Assembly (NCBI RefSeq): GCF_020193655.1
Contig: NZ_JADYVE010000014.1
Span: 1 to 64,000, forward strand
Direction: 5' to 3'
DNA from: Ensifer sp. IC3342
Lineage (GTDB): Bacteria > Pseudomonadota > Alphaproteobacteria > Rhizobiales > Rhizobiaceae
Length of the DNA stretch: 64,000 nucleotides
The notes beneath the pieces are model-generated. The model worked only from the letters and a program-made list of their open reading frames with translations. It had not been told where the DNA came from and ran no database searches. This document shows, piece after piece, positions 44,634-54,704 of the stretch; the stretch's first letter is position 1; the number at the start of each line of letters is the position of its first letter. Both the position numbers and the translations under genes were made by a program.

Positions 44634-45674
44634 ATGATTCTTAGTAGAGATGCAGCACTTCTTTCGAGGGGGCTACGTGTTGCTGCGGTTCCGTTGCTTT
44701 GCGCGACGCTGGCCGCCTGCGGTTCGGCGTCGAGCGTCAAGACAAGCAAGGCGCGGAGCAAGGAATACTTTGCCGAGTCTGTGTATGGCGTCAAAGCGAG
44801 TCCGCGAGTTGCGACCGGACGGAACATCCCGAAGGGCGGCGGGCGCTACCAGGTTGGCAAGGCCTATCAGGTCAAGGGCAAGTGGTATCAGCCGAAAGAG
44901 GACTTCGGCTACAACAAGGTAGGCGTTGCTTCCTGGTACGGCTCCGCCTTTCACGGGCGACTGACGGCGAACGGCGAAGTCTACGACAAGTATCACCTGT
45001 CTGCTGCGCACCCGACGTTCCCGCTGCCGAGCTATGCCCGCGTCACCAATCTGGAAAACGGCACATCGGTCATCGTTCGCGTGAACGACCGCGGCCCGTA
45101 CGAGTACGGCCGCATCATCGATGTCTCCTCCAAGACAGCCGATATGCTGGACATCAAGGGCAAGGGCAGTGCCAAGGTGCGCGTGCAATATGTCGGTCGC
45201 GCGCCGCTCGAAGGCAACGATATGCCCTATCTGATGGCCTCCTACGTCAAGAAGGGTGACCGTAGCCCCGGCGTGATGCCGGGAGGACAAATCGCAACTG
45301 GTGTCATGGTTGCGTCGAACGAGCCGTTCCGCAACGAGGTGCCGGACCTCGCCAGCGTGCCGGTTCCTCAGAGGTCGATGCTGAATACAGGCGTTCCGGT
45401 GACGGCGCTCGCCGAACCAGCGCCGCAGGTCGCCATGCCGCAATCTTTCGGCGAATTTGTCACACTCCCGGAGATCGGCCCGATCCCCACGGTGCGTCCG
45501 GCGCTGATCCCGATGCCAGACGGAAACATGGCCTATGCCGCTGCCTATGTCGAAGTCCGCGTCAGCGACAAGGCTTCTCCCTTCGAGGCGATCATGGTCG
45601 ATTCGAACCCGCTGACGGCCGATTCGATCATCGCCTATGCAAAGCGCCAGAACAGGGATGGTGTTCCGCTCTAA
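44634..45674 (+). CDS. rlpA: RlpA-type septal ring lipoprotein/lytic transglycosylase
   Basis: 346 residues from the ATG at 44634, chosen because it gives a lipoprotein signal with lipobox LAAC (residues about 26-29). The double-psi beta-barrel domain has GVASWYGSAFHGRLTANGE and VNDRGPYEYGRIIDVS, the RlpA core. A long extension without SPOR similarity follows. RlpA binds and cleaves denuded peptidoglycan at the septum. Co-directional with the DacF-like gene 57 bases downstream. Confidence 0.88.
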   Translation: MILSRDAALLSRGLRVAAVPLLCATLAACGSASSVKTSKARSKEYFAESVYGVKASPRVATGRNIPKGGGRYQVGKAYQVKGKWYQPKEDFGYNKVGVASWYGSAFHGRLTANGEVYDKYHLSAAHPTFPLPSYARVTNLENGTSVIVRVNDRGPYEYGRIIDVSSKTADMLDIKGKGSAKVRVQYVGRAPLEGNDMPYLMASYVKKGDRSPGVMPGGQIATGVMVASNEPFRNEVPDLASVPVPQRSMLNTGVPVTALAEPAPQVAMPQSFGEFVTLPEIGPIPTVRPALIPMPDGNMAYAAAYVEVRVSDKASPFEAIMVDSNPLTADSIIAYAKRQNRDGVPL

Positions 45675-45731
45675 CGCCGGTTGAAGAGGCTTGCGCGCGC
45701 TGCTATGCCCATGAAGAAGCCGGAGTTTCTC

Positions 45732-46886
45732 ATGCGCATTAAGTTGCTCACGGTCGTGGCCTTTCTTGCGGCGACCGTCTCGACAAATGCGGTCGCGCAG
45801 ACGCCCGCATTCGACACCAAGGCGAAACAGATCTACCTCGTTGATGGGGAGACTGGCACAGTGCTCTTCGCGCGCGGCGAAGACGAGCCTGTGCCGCCGG
45901 CATCGCTTGCCAAGCTCATGGCGATGGAGGTGGTCTTCGAGGCATTGGACAAGGGCGAGATAAGCCCCGAGACGACCTACGAGGTCTCCGAACACGCCTG
46001 GCGAACCGGAGGCGCACCGTCCGGCACCTCCACGATGTTTGCCGCCATCAAGTCGAGGATCCGCGTTGCGGATCTCATTCAAGGCGCGACCGTGCAATTG
46101 GCGAATGATGCCTGCATCATCCTCGCGGAGGGCATGACCGGCAGCGAGGCTGCTTTTGCCAAGCGTATGACGGCACGGGCGCGCGAACTCGGCATGCCCG
46201 TTGCCTATTTCAACAACGCCACCGGCCTTCCAGATCCTGCCAACAAGGTGACGATGCGGGAGCTGGTGACGCTGGCGCGGCATCTGCGCGAGGCCCACCC
46301 GAATTTCTACCGGCTCTATTCCCAACCCGAATTCGAGTGGAACAAAATCCTCCAGCGTAATCGCAACCCGCTGATTGCCGCCAATGTCGGCGTCGATGGG
46401 CTGGCTACCGGATTTGCGGAAGGTTTCGGCTTTTCGCTCGCGGCCTCTATGCAGCGCGGCGACCGTCGCGTTTATCTCGCCATGGGTGGGCTCGAAAGCG
46501 ACAAGGAACGCACGGAAGAAAGCCGCAGGGTACTCGACTGGGCGATGACGGCGTTCGAGAAACGGCGCATTTTCGCTGACGGGGAGACGATCGGCGAAGC
46601 AAGTGTTTATGGCGGCGCGGCATCGCGTGTCGCCCTTGTCGCGGGCGGGCCGATCGACGTGCTTCTCCCGGTCAATAATGCTGAACGGCTGACCGCGCGC
46701 ATCGTCTACAAGTGGCCGCTCACGGCGCCGGTTGCCGTCGGTCAGGAGGTCGGCGTCGTCAAGCTCTGGAACGGTGAGCGGTTGTTGGTGGAAGTGCCGG
46801 TGAAGACCAGCAGTGCTGTCGAGGTCGGTACGCTTACCAGCCGCGCGATCGACGCGCTTCAGGAGCTTCTCTTCTTCTGGCTGTAA
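45732..46886 (+). CDS. D-alanyl-D-alanine carboxypeptidase-like protein with altered motifs
   Basis: 384 residues from the ATG at 45732 (signal peptide MRIKLLTVVAFLAATVSTNAVAQ; two upstream in-frame ATGs give no signal). The S11/DacF fold is complete: SxxK as SLAK (Ser58, Lys61), but the usual SxN serine is Leu123 in QLANDA, and the KTG lysine is Ala225 in LATGF. The C-terminal PBP5-like domain is present (about 290-384). In active enzymes the Ser/Asn/Lys set trims pentapeptides of peptidoglycan, so this copy may be catalytically weak or a pseudo-enzyme. Possible operon with rlpA. Confidence 0.85.
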   Translation: MRIKLLTVVAFLAATVSTNAVAQTPAFDTKAKQIYLVDGETGTVLFARGEDEPVPPASLAKLMAMEVVFEALDKGEISPETTYEVSEHAWRTGGAPSGTSTMFAAIKSRIRVADLIQGATVQLANDACIILAEGMTGSEAAFAKRMTARARELGMPVAYFNNATGLPDPANKVTMRELVTLARHLREAHPNFYRLYSQPEFEWNKILQRNRNPLIAANVGVDGLATGFAEGFGFSLAASMQRGDRRVYLAMGGLESDKERTEESRRVLDWAMTAFEKRRIFADGETIGEASVYGGAASRVALVAGGPIDVLLPVNNAERLTARIVYKWPLTAPVAVGQEVGVVKLWNGERLLVEVPVKTSSAVEVGTLTSRAIDALQELLFFWL

Positions 46887-46942
46887 CAAATGCACGCGCG
46901 CCCGTTCCTTCCGGCGAACCAATCGGCTAAACAGGGCCGATA

Positions 46943-47048
46943 GCTACAGCGCCACGCGTCTCATCAGACGCGAAAAGGACGCCGTAGCACTCTGAATTGC
47001 TGCATGTTTTTATCGTTGAATCGGCTACGGTTTAGGGAAGCATGCAGT
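46943..47048. repeat. RIME-like repeat, direct orientation
   Basis: GCTACAGCGCCACGCGTCTC...GAAAAGGACGCCGTAGC, then CTGAATTGCTGCATG and AAGCATGCAGTC. It ends about 20 bases before tmk. Confidence 0.8.
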
Positions 47049-47066
47049 CGGCTGATTTGGGAGCGC

Positions 47067-47747
47067 ATGTCGCTGACGAAGGGTTTGTTTGTAACGTTTG
47101 AGGGCGGGGAAGGGGCCGGCAAGTCAACCCAGATGCGCCTGCTGGCCGATTCGCTGCGCGCGCGTGGCTACGATGTGCTGACCACGCGAGAGCCTGGCGG
47201 CTCGCTCGGCGCGGAGGCGGTCCGCCACGTTCTGCTTTCCGGGGCGGCTGAGTCTTTCGGCATTCGCATGGAGGCGATTCTCTTCGCGGCCGCGCGCAGC
47301 GATCACGTCGAACAGGTGATCCGGCCGGCGCTCCAGAGGGGAACCATCGTCCTGTGCGATCGCTTCATGGATTCCTCGCGGGTTTATCAGGGCATCACCG
47401 GCAATCTCGAACCAGCCTTCGTGGAAACGCTCGAGCGCGTAGCCGTCAATGGTGTGATTCCGGACCGAACAATCATTTTCGATCTGCCTGCCACCGTTGG
47501 GCTCGAACGCGCGCGTCGCCGCGCTGCCAGCGGCAGTCCCGATCGCTTCGAGAAGGAACAGCTGGAAACGCACGAGAAGCGACGCGAGGCCTTCCTCGAC
47601 ATCGCGGAAGCCGATCCTCGGCGTTGTCGTGTCGTCGATGCGGCACGGCCGTCGGACGTCATAGCCGCCGAGGTGCGCGAGATCATCGAAGCGCTGCTGC
47701 CGGACGGTAATGAACCACGGTCGTCTAACGCGGAAGCTGCGACATGA
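47067..47747 (+). CDS. tmk: thymidylate kinase
   Basis: 226 residues from the ATG at 47067 ([14 protein letters not shown]). P-loop [10 protein letters not shown] at 12-21, TTREPGGS and [12 protein letters not shown] (DR motif). Makes dTDP from dTMP. The stop overlaps the start of holB, and the pair tmk-holB is a common chromosomal unit. Confidence 0.95.
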   Translation: MSLTKGLFVTFEGGEGAGKSTQMRLLADSLRARGYDVLTTREPGGSLGAEAVRHVLLSGAAESFGIRMEAILFAAARSDHVEQVIRPALQRGTIVLCDRFMDSSRVYQGITGNLEPAFVETLERVAVNGVIPDRTIIFDLPATVGLERARRRAASGSPDRFEKEQLETHEKRREAFLDIAEADPRRCRVVDAARPSDVIAAEVREIIEALLPDGNEPRSSNAEAAT

Positions 47748-48775
47748 CAATGGAACGTCCCGGTGTGCTGGAAGGGGCTGTGGCTCCTGCCGAAAACAGC
47801 AAGCTGTTCGGCCATCCTCAGGCAGAAGAGTTTCTGGCGCAGAGCTACAAATCCGGCAAAGGGCACCATGCGATTCTCATCGAAGGGCCGGAGGGCATTG
47901 GCAAGGCGACGCTTGCCTTCCGCTTCGCGAACCACATTCTGAACAATCCCGAGCCGGCGACGGCGCCCCATCATCTCGCCGATCCGGATCCCCGTTCGAT
48001 CGTCAGCCGGCAGCTTGCTTCCGGCGCATCGCACAACCTGCTTCATCTCACCCGCCCCGTGGACGAGAAAACGGGCAGGGCAAAAGGGGCAATCACCGTG
48101 GACGAGGTGCGCCGCGTCGGAAAGTTCTTCGGCCAAACATCCGGCACGGGGAACTGGCGCATCGTTATCATCGATCCGGCGGACGATCTCAACCGCAATG
48201 CAGCCAATGCCATCCTCAAGATACTTGAGGAGCCGCCGCGCCGTTCGCTGTTCCTGGTGCTCACGCACGCGCCTGGAAAACTGCTGCCGACCATCCGCTC
48301 GCGCTGCCTTCCGCTGCGGTTGAAGCCGCTGGGCCACGAGCCCATGCGCCAGGCGCTTGCCCATCTCGGCTTTGATATGACGGGACCGAATGTCGAGCAG
48401 ATACTCGCCGCGGCAAACGGCAGCGTTTCGGAGGCGCTAAAGCTCATCAATTACGGCGGCCTCGATATCGCCACCGCCTTCGAAGACATCCTGGCGGGGC
48501 AGGGACCTGCGGTCCGCCGGCAGATGCACAAGCTCGCGGATATTCTGGCAGCAAGGGATAACGAGACGATCTTCGATTTCTTCTCGTCGCTGTTGACCGG
48601 GCGAGTGATGCAGCAGGCGCGCGACGCGGCGCTTGCCGGCGATATTGGCAGAGCCGAGCGCCTTGCGAGCCTCTCAAGTAGTTTCGCGGAGCGTCTCACG
48701 GTGAGCGACGCCTACAATCTTGATCGCAAGCAGACGATCCTGTCGCTGCTCGATGACCTCAGAGACGCTCTATAG
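47744..48775 (+). CDS. holB: DNA polymerase III subunit delta'
   Basis: 343 residues. AAA+ type fold with [17 protein letters not shown] (modified P-loop) and the sensor region [31 protein letters not shown]. This is a clamp-loader component in the replisome. Start ATG 47744 overlaps the tmk end by 4 bases. Its last codons overlap the 3' end of the MazG-like gene on the other strand by 6 bases. Confidence 0.93.
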   Translation: MTMERPGVLEGAVAPAENSKLFGHPQAEEFLAQSYKSGKGHHAILIEGPEGIGKATLAFRFANHILNNPEPATAPHHLADPDPRSIVSRQLASGASHNLLHLTRPVDEKTGRAKGAITVDEVRRVGKFFGQTSGTGNWRIVIIDPADDLNRNAANAILKILEEPPRRSLFLVLTHAPGKLLPTIRSRCLPLRLKPLGHEPMRQALAHLGFDMTGPNVEQILAAANGSVSEALKLINYGGLDIATAFEDILAGQGPAVRRQMHKLADILAARDNETIFDFFSSLLTGRVMQQARDAALAGDIGRAERLASLSSSFAERLTVSDAYNLDRKQTILSLLDDLRDAL

Positions 48776-49072
48776 GTCCGGAGTGAACTTCCATTTTCGC
48801 TCGATCGCCGCAACCAGGTCTAAATCATTGTGGTGGGCGAAAAGGAGCACATGGCCGAGGAGGTCCGCGGTTTCATCGGCAAGCGATTGGCGCAGTTCCT
48901 CCGGCGACGTGCGAGTGCGGCCCCTGCCGCTGACCTTGTTCCAGGCCTGCGTTAGTTCACCCACCTCTTCCTGCAGTTTCAGGATGTACCAATCCGGGTC
49001 GCGCTTGATGCCACGTTCGGCTGCATAAGCGGCCGGGGCCGCCTCGAATTTTCGTTTGAGCTCGCCGAACAC
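48770..49072 (-). CDS. MazG-like nucleotide pyrophosphohydrolase
   Basis: 100 residues. MazG fold motifs EEVGELTQAW (EExxE type) and DETADLLGHVLLFA (ExxD type). It should cleave (d)NTP to NMP and PPi, a house-cleaning enzyme. A short stand-alone domain. Converges on holB with a 6-base overlap and is divergent from metG. Confidence 0.85.
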   Translation of the reverse strand: MFGELKRKFEAAPAAYAAERGIKRDPDWYILKLQEEVGELTQAWNKVSGRGRTRTSPEELRQSLADETADLLGHVLLFAHHNDLDLVAAIERKWKFTPDL

Positions 49073-49182
49073 GTCGCCTTTGGCCGAGAGTGGGCTTTTT
49101 CTGGGCGCGGCGGTTCCCTACCTGAAAGCGATGCGCTAATAGCTGCCAGTAGTCCCTGACCCGAGATATATCGAAGCCAATC

Positions 49183-50733
49183 ATGAGAGATACTTCCCCG
49201 TTCTACATCACGACCGCGATTTCCTATCCGAACGGTAGGCCGCATGTCGGCCACGCCTATGAGTTGATCGCGACGGATGCGATGGCGCGCTATCAGCGAC
49301 TGGATGGGCGCGAGGTCTTCTTCCTGACCGGCACGGACGAGCATGGCCAGAAGATGCAGCAGACGGCGAAGAAGGAAGGCATTTCCGCGCAGGATCTCGC
49401 CGATCGCAACTCGGCCGAATTCCAGAAGATGGCCGTGCTTCTCAACGCCTCCAACGACGATTTCATCCGAACGACGGAAAGACGTCACCACCAGGCCTCG
49501 CAGGAAATCTGGATACGCATGGGAGAGGCGGGCGATCTCTACAAGGATTCCTATGCCGGATGGTACTCCGTCCGCGACGAGGCCTATTATCAGGAAAACG
49601 AGACGGAGCTGCGCGACGACGGCGTGCGCTACGGGCCTCAGGGCACCCCGGTCGAGTGGGTGGAGGAGGAGAGCTATTTCTTCCGCCTCTCCGCCTATCA
49701 GGAAAAGCTCCTCAAGCACTATGAAGAGAACCCGGATTTCATCGGGCCTGCCGAGCGGCGAAACGAGGTCATTTCGTTCGTCAAGTCGGGGCTCAAGGAT
49801 CTCTCGGTTTCGCGCACGACCTTCGATTGGGGCATCAAGGTACCGAACGATCCGGCCCACGTCATGTATGTCTGGGTGGACGCGCTGACGAACTATCTCA
49901 CCGCCACGGGCTACTTGACCGACCCGACCGGTCCGCGAGCAAAATTCTGGCCGGCAAATATCCATGTCATCGGCAAGGACATCATCCGCTTCCATGCGGT
50001 CTACTGGCCGGCCTTCCTGATGTCCGCCGGTCTGCCGCTCCCGAAACGCATCTTTGCCCATGGCTTCCTGCTCAACAAAGGCGAGAAGATGTCGAAGTCG
50101 CTCGGCAACGTCGTGGACCCGTTCAATCTGGTCGAACACTTCGGACTTGACCAGATTCGCTATTTCTTCCTACGCGAGGTCTCCTTCGGCCAGGACGGCA
50201 GCTACAGCGAGGAGGGGATCGCGACGCGTATCAACTCCGACCTCGCCAACGGCATCGGCAACCTTGCCAGCCGCTCGCTGTCGATGATCGTGAAGAACTG
50301 CGACGGCCAGATACCGGTCTGCGGGCCACTGACAGACGAGGATAAGGCGATGTTGGCCTCTGCCGATGCCCTGCTCGAGACGACACGCGAAGATATGGGC
50401 AAGCAGCTCATCCACCGCGCGCTCGCCGCGATCATCGCTGTCGTTTCCGAAACCGACCGCTATTTCGCGGGTCAGGAGCCCTGGGCTCTGAAGAAGACGG
50501 ACCCAGAGCGGATGGCGACGGTGCTGTACGTCACCGCCGAGGTGGTTCGCCAGATCGCGATCCTGCTGCAGCCCTTCATGCCGGAATCGGCTGGCAAGCT
50601 TCTCGACCTCGTCGCCGTACCGGCCGACAGGCGTGATTTTGCTCATCTTGGTGAAGCCGGACGTCTCGTCTCCGGAACGCCGCTCGAGGCCCCGAAGCCG
50701 GTCTTCCCGCGCTACGTGGCGCCGGAAGTATAA
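49183..50733 (+). CDS. metG: methionine-tRNA ligase
   Basis: 516 residues, class I synthetase with HVGH at residues 21-24 (HIGH) and KMSKS at 302-306. The length fits the short MetG without the C-terminal dimerisation/tRNA-binding EMAP domain. It charges initiator and elongator tRNA-Met. The tatD gene follows 13 bases later, and then the metallo-beta-lactamase gene, so this is one operon. Confidence 0.97.
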   Translation: MRDTSPFYITTAISYPNGRPHVGHAYELIATDAMARYQRLDGREVFFLTGTDEHGQKMQQTAKKEGISAQDLADRNSAEFQKMAVLLNASNDDFIRTTERRHHQASQEIWIRMGEAGDLYKDSYAGWYSVRDEAYYQENETELRDDGVRYGPQGTPVEWVEEESYFFRLSAYQEKLLKHYEENPDFIGPAERRNEVISFVKSGLKDLSVSRTTFDWGIKVPNDPAHVMYVWVDALTNYLTATGYLTDPTGPRAKFWPANIHVIGKDIIRFHAVYWPAFLMSAGLPLPKRIFAHGFLLNKGEKMSKSLGNVVDPFNLVEHFGLDQIRYFFLREVSFGQDGSYSEEGIATRINSDLANGIGNLASRSLSMIVKNCDGQIPVCGPLTDEDKAMLASADALLETTREDMGKQLIHRALAAIIAVVSETDRYFAGQEPWALKKTDPERMATVLYVTAEVVRQIAILLQPFMPESAGKLLDLVAVPADRRDFAHLGEAGRLVSGTPLEAPKPVFPRYVAPEV

Positions 50734-50746
50734 GCGAGTCAAACGA

Positions 50747-51526
50747 ATGCTGATCGACACCCATTGCCATCTGGACTTCCCGGACTTCGAGGCCGAGCGC
50801 GACGCGATCCTCGAACGCGCCGCCGCGGCCGGTGTGGCGCAGATGGTGACGATTTCGACGCGCGTGAAGCGGTTCGATACGATCCTTGCGATCGCCGAAG
50901 CCTATCCGAACGTGTTTTGTTCCGTTGGTACGCATCCGCACAACGCCGACGAGGAACTCGATATCACCACGGACGATCTCGTTCGGCTCTCGGTGCACCC
51001 CAAAGTGGTTGCGATCGGCGAGGCGGGGCTCGACTATTTCTACGACAACGCACCGCGCGACGCGCAAGCTGAAGGGCTGCGCCGCCACATCGCGGCCGCG
51101 CGCAAGACAGGGCTGCCGCTCGTCATCCACAGCCGGTCGGCGGATGAAGACATGGCTGCGATCCTGACCGAAGAAAGCGGGAAGGGGGTCTTCCCTTTCC
51201 TTCTCCATTGCTTCTCGTCGGGTCCTGACCTTGCGCGAGTTGGCGTCGAACTCGGCGGCTATGTATCCTTTTCCGGCATCCTGACCTTCCCGAAGTCGCA
51301 AGAGATCAGGGATATCGCGAAGACGATCCCGCACGACCGGATGATCGTCGAGACGGATGCACCGTACCTCGCGCCAAAACCGTTCCGCGGCAAGCGCAAC
51401 GAGCCGGCATTTGTTGCCCATACCGCGGAAGTGCTGGCGGAAACGATCGGCGTATCACCCGCGGAAATTGCCGAGATTACGACAGAGAACGCCTTCCGCA
51501 TCTTCTCGAAAATGCCGAGGCTCTGA
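50747..51526 (+). CDS. tatD: TatD family DNase
   Basis: 259 residues from the ATG at 50747 (MLIDTHCHLDF). Metal ligands THCH at 5-8, GEAGLDYF, HSRSADED and VETDAPYL are present. TatD enzymes have metal-dependent 3'-5' exonuclease or deoxyribonuclease activity. Sits in the metG operon, 13 bases from metG. Confidence 0.92.
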   Translation: MLIDTHCHLDFPDFEAERDAILERAAAAGVAQMVTISTRVKRFDTILAIAEAYPNVFCSVGTHPHNADEELDITTDDLVRLSVHPKVVAIGEAGLDYFYDNAPRDAQAEGLRRHIAAARKTGLPLVIHSRSADEDMAAILTEESGKGVFPFLLHCFSSGPDLARVGVELGGYVSFSGILTFPKSQEIRDIAKTIPHDRMIVETDAPYLAPKPFRGKRNEPAFVAHTAEVLAETIGVSPAEIAEITTENAFRIFSKMPRL

Positions 51527-51527
51527 C

Positions 51528-52364
51528 GTGGCATTTCGGCGGGTTTTCACCATTCTCGGATGCGGTTCTTCGCCAGGGGTACCGCGTATTACCGGCGACT
51601 GGGGAGCCTGCGATCCGTCAAATCCGCGCAACCGGCGTATGCGCGCAGCGCTGCTCGTTGAGCAATTCGCACCGGACGGCGGCAAGACGACCGTCGTTAT
51701 CGATACCGGTCCGGACTTCCGCGCCCAGATGGTCGCCGCCGATGTTCGCCATATCGACGCCGTCCTCTACAGCCACGCTCATGCCGATCATCTGCACGGG
51801 ATCGACGATCTTCGTGGCTTCGTGATCGAAAACCGCAGGTGCGTGCCGATCTGGGCGGACGCATTCACGATGAGCGCAATCCGCGAGAGATTTCGCTATT
51901 GCGTGGAATCGCCGCCAGGAAGCGGCTATCCGCCAATCGTCGAGCCGCATCTTATCACCGAAAACCTGTCGCCAGTCACCGTTCACGGCGCCGGCGGGCC
52001 GATTTCATTCACGCCGTTGATGCAATTTCACGGCAATACCCATTCGCTAGGTTTTCGAGTCGGTGATTTTGCCTATTGCAGCGATGTGAGCGATTTTCCG
52101 CCGGAAACTGTGGGAAAGCTGGAGGATCTCGATCTGCTGGTGCTCGACACGCTGCAATACAAATTCCATCCAAGTCATCTGTCGCTGGTGCAGTCGCTTG
52201 GCTGGATCGCAAGGCTTCAGCCGAAGCGTGCCGTGCTGACGCACATGCACGTGCCGTTGGACTATGAAACGCTGCAGAACGAAACACCGGATCATGTCGA
52301 GCCAGCCTTTGACATGATGCGGCTTGAGTTCGACATCGCCATGCCGTCCGCTGAAGAAGCGTAA
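51528..52364 (+). CDS. metallo-beta-lactamase fold hydrolase (PhnP-like)
   Basis: 278 residues with GTG start at 51528 (MAFRRVFTILGCGSS), one base after tatD. MBL motif SHAHADH, and later QFHGNTHSLGF and CSDVSDFP. It resembles PhnP/RNase Z-like phosphodiesterases; the gene next to metG-tatD is conserved in alphaproteobacteria. Substrate unknown. Confidence 0.88.
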   Translation: MAFRRVFTILGCGSSPGVPRITGDWGACDPSNPRNRRMRAALLVEQFAPDGGKTTVVIDTGPDFRAQMVAADVRHIDAVLYSHAHADHLHGIDDLRGFVIENRRCVPIWADAFTMSAIRERFRYCVESPPGSGYPPIVEPHLITENLSPVTVHGAGGPISFTPLMQFHGNTHSLGFRVGDFAYCSDVSDFPPETVGKLEDLDLLVLDTLQYKFHPSHLSLVQSLGWIARLQPKRAVLTHMHVPLDYETLQNETPDHVEPAFDMMRLEFDIAMPSAEEA

Positions 52365-53138
52365 CATCCGACGTTAGAAATGCGGCTCCAAAGCTTTGAT
52401 TTCGCAGAGTTAAGCGAATTCGAAGCCGTATCGTTGAGTTCCATAATCTATCTTATGCGATAATCATCTGTAGGGGGGGTACATTCTATTTTCAAGTGCG
52501 ACATGCCCGCTTCGCCTTGGAGATTTCTGGATCGGTCGCTCTGCTGTACGCAGCCCACCCTTCCGTTTGTCGACAACTTCGGTCAGTTCGTGGAGCGCAC
52601 GCTCTCCCGTTGCCGTTGGTGAGATCGCCCGAAAGCTCGGTCGCCATCTTATGTGGTCTATCGCGGTCGGAGTCGTTTCCCGATTCGCTGCGGCATCGTT
52701 GACGATCAACGACATTATTGTGTCCTGCAGCCCGCACGCGGCCCGACACGGCGCAGCCCTCCGCCAAGCCGACCGTTCATGTTTTCGTTCGCGAGAATTC
52801 CTGCGGGCTCGCCTCGTTGGATGCTGGTCTCGTCTAATGGCCGATGCGAGACATCCTTGAGAACGCCAAGAGCCATGCCGGTTCCACGTAAGCTGGCAAA
52901 CACGAGCGCCCGCGGTATCTGCGCTGCACAATCCGACCAAAAGTCATTCGCAAGTCGCGGCATCACAAAGTTATGATGGCTGCGGACTTAGGTTCGAATT
53001 ATCGTATACATTATTGAAATAATGGATATATTAGCGATTTCTAGGTAGCTAATGATTGAGCTTGTGGTCGCAAGCCGCTTACCAACGTTAGCATGAGAGG
53101 CCTATCCCTGGTGACAAAAAAGCGGATGGGGGCCTGTG
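52365..53138. other. 774-base intergenic region with a possible kinase remnant
   Basis: No intact gene. On the minus strand between about 52480 and 52960 there are segments such as ALHELTEVVDKRKGG that resemble the PAS-to-HisKA linker of sensor kinases (LTEVVDxRK). Another piece is VFASLRGTGMALGVLKDVS, which I cannot assign. A T-rich unstructured part lies at 52985-53050. The region may be a decayed gene, but the evidence is weak. Confidence 0.3.
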
Positions 53139-53558
53139 ATGGTCAGGGTCGTTCTTCTTGCACTTTGTCTCACACTTTCGATCGCAGCGGGCGCCGCTCT
53201 CGCCGATGAACCTGTCGATACCGTGCAATCCATCATCCGCGCACAAATCAAGGCTTTCCTGGAAGACGATGCGGACACGGCCTATTCCTTCGCCTCGCCG
53301 GCCATCAGGACAAAATTTCCGGACAAGATAATCTTTTTCGACATGGTCAAGCGCAGGTATCAGCACCTCTACCGCCCGGGCAACTTCGCTTTCGGCCGCT
53401 CGAAGGTGGTCGGCGAAGAGGTGTTCCAGGAGGTCCTGATATCGGGATCGGACGGCAAGGACTGGACGGCGATCTACGATCTCGTTCACCAGCCGGATGG
53501 CAGCTACAAGATCAATGGCGTGATGATGCTTCCGACCGCGTCCGGCCCTCAACTCTGA
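53139..53558 (+). CDS. DUF4864 family secreted protein
   Basis: 139 residues from the ATG at 53139 (a GTG at 53136 is also possible). Signal peptide MVRVVLLALCLTLSIAAGAALA. The mature part DTVQSIIRAQIKAFLEDDADTAYSFASP and the VFQEVLISG-DGKDWTAIYDL segment match DUF4864. Function unknown; probably periplasmic. Converges on tgt. Confidence 0.85.
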   Translation: MVRVVLLALCLTLSIAAGAALADEPVDTVQSIIRAQIKAFLEDDADTAYSFASPAIRTKFPDKIIFFDMVKRRYQHLYRPGNFAFGRSKVVGEEVFQEVLISGSDGKDWTAIYDLVHQPDGSYKINGVMMLPTASGPQL

Positions 53559-53573
53559 CAGGCTGGACGGAGG

Positions 53574-54704
53574 TCAGACGGGCGGCAAGTCACCGCGCTT
53601 CCAGTTTTCCTGGGTCTCCGCCATGAAATCGGCGTAACGCCCCTCCTCGATCGCTTGGCGGATGCCCGCCATCAGTTCCTGATAATAGGCCAGGTTGTTC
53701 CAGCTGAGCAGCATGCCCCCGAGCGATTCATTCGAGCGGATCAGATGATGCAGGTAGGCGCGCGAATAGTCGCGCGTTGCCGGACAGGACGATTGCTCGT
53801 CGAGCGGGCGCGTATCCTCGGCGTGGCGTGCGTTTCGAAGATTGATTCGGCCGTAGCGGGTGAAGGCCAGGCCGTGGCGGCCGGAACGGGTCGGCATGAC
53901 GCAGTCGAACATGTCGATGCCATGCGCGACGGATTTCAGGATATCGTCTGGCGTGCCGACGCCCATCAGGTAGCGCGGCTTGTCGGCAGGCAGCGCCGGG
54001 CATGTGACGTCGAGCATGTCGAGCATGACTTCCTGTGGTTCGCCCACGGCCAGGCCGCCGATCGCGTAGCCCTTCAGATCAAGATCTCTTAGCGCAAGAG
54101 CCGAGCGCTCGCGCAGTTTCGGAATGTCCCCGCCCTGCACGATGCCGAACATCGCCTTGCCTGGCTGATCGCCGAACGCCACCTTGCAGCGTTCCGCCCA
54201 GCGCAGCGACATTTCCATCGCTCGCTCGATTTCGTTGGGTTCGGCAGGCAGCGCCACGCACTCGTCGAGCTGCATCTGTATATCGCTGTCGAGCAGACCC
54301 TGGATCTCGATCGAGCGTTCCGGCGACATGTGATAGAGCGCGCCGTCCACATGGCTCTTGAACGTCACGCCCTGCTCGTTGAGCTTGCGTAGGCTGGAAA
54401 GCGACATGACCTGGAAGCCGCCGCTGTCCGTTAGGATCGGCCGTTCCCAGCGAATGAACTTGTGCAGTCCGCCGAGCCGAGCAACACGTTCGGCGCCGGG
54501 ACGCAGCATCAAATGGTATGTGTTGCCGAGGATGATGTCGGCGCCGAGTTCACGCACCTGGTCGAGATACATGGCCTTGACCGTGCCGACGGTACCGACA
54601 GGCATGAATGCAGGCGTGCGGATCGTGCCGCGCGGCATCGAAACCTCGCCGCGGCGCGCCTTGCCGTCGGTCGCAAGCAGCTTGAATTGGAACGTCTCGG
54701 TCAT
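53574..54704 (-). CDS. tgt: queuine tRNA-ribosyltransferase Tgt
   Basis: 376 residues, full length. Substrate-site Asp93 in [10 protein letters not shown] and nucleophile Asp267 in [14 protein letters not shown] are present. The zinc site of the Zymomonas enzyme (Cys318, Cys320, Cys323, His349) reads here Ser305, Cys307, Thr310 and Asn336, so three of four ligands are changed. Tgt exchanges guanine 34 for preQ1 in GUN tRNAs. It is directly followed by queA, 0 bases between stop and start (both minus). Confidence 0.95.
   Translation of the reverse strand: MTETFQFKLLATDGKARRGEVSMPRGTIRTPAFMPVGTVGTVKAMYLDQVRELGADIILGNTYHLMLRPGAERVARLGGLHKFIRWERPILTDSGGFQVMSLSSLRKLNEQGVTFKSHVDGALYHMSPERSIEIQGLLDSDIQMQLDECVALPAEPNEIERAMEMSLRWAERCKVAFGDQPGKAMFGIVQGGDIPKLRERSALALRDLDLKGYAIGGLAVGEPQEVMLDMLDVTCPALPADKPRYLMGVGTPDDILKSVAHGIDMFDCVMPTRSGRHGLAFTRYGRINLRNARHAEDTRPLDEQSSCPATRDYSRAYLHHLIRSNESLGGMLLSWNNLAYYQELMAGIRQAIEEGRYADFMAETQENWKRGDLPPV

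Noticed and set aside
44673-46922. Very long open frame (749 codons) on the minus strand opposite rlpA and the DacF-like gene
   Set aside because: The residue content is charged and histidine-rich as in antisense shadows of GC-rich genes; the plus strand has clear families.
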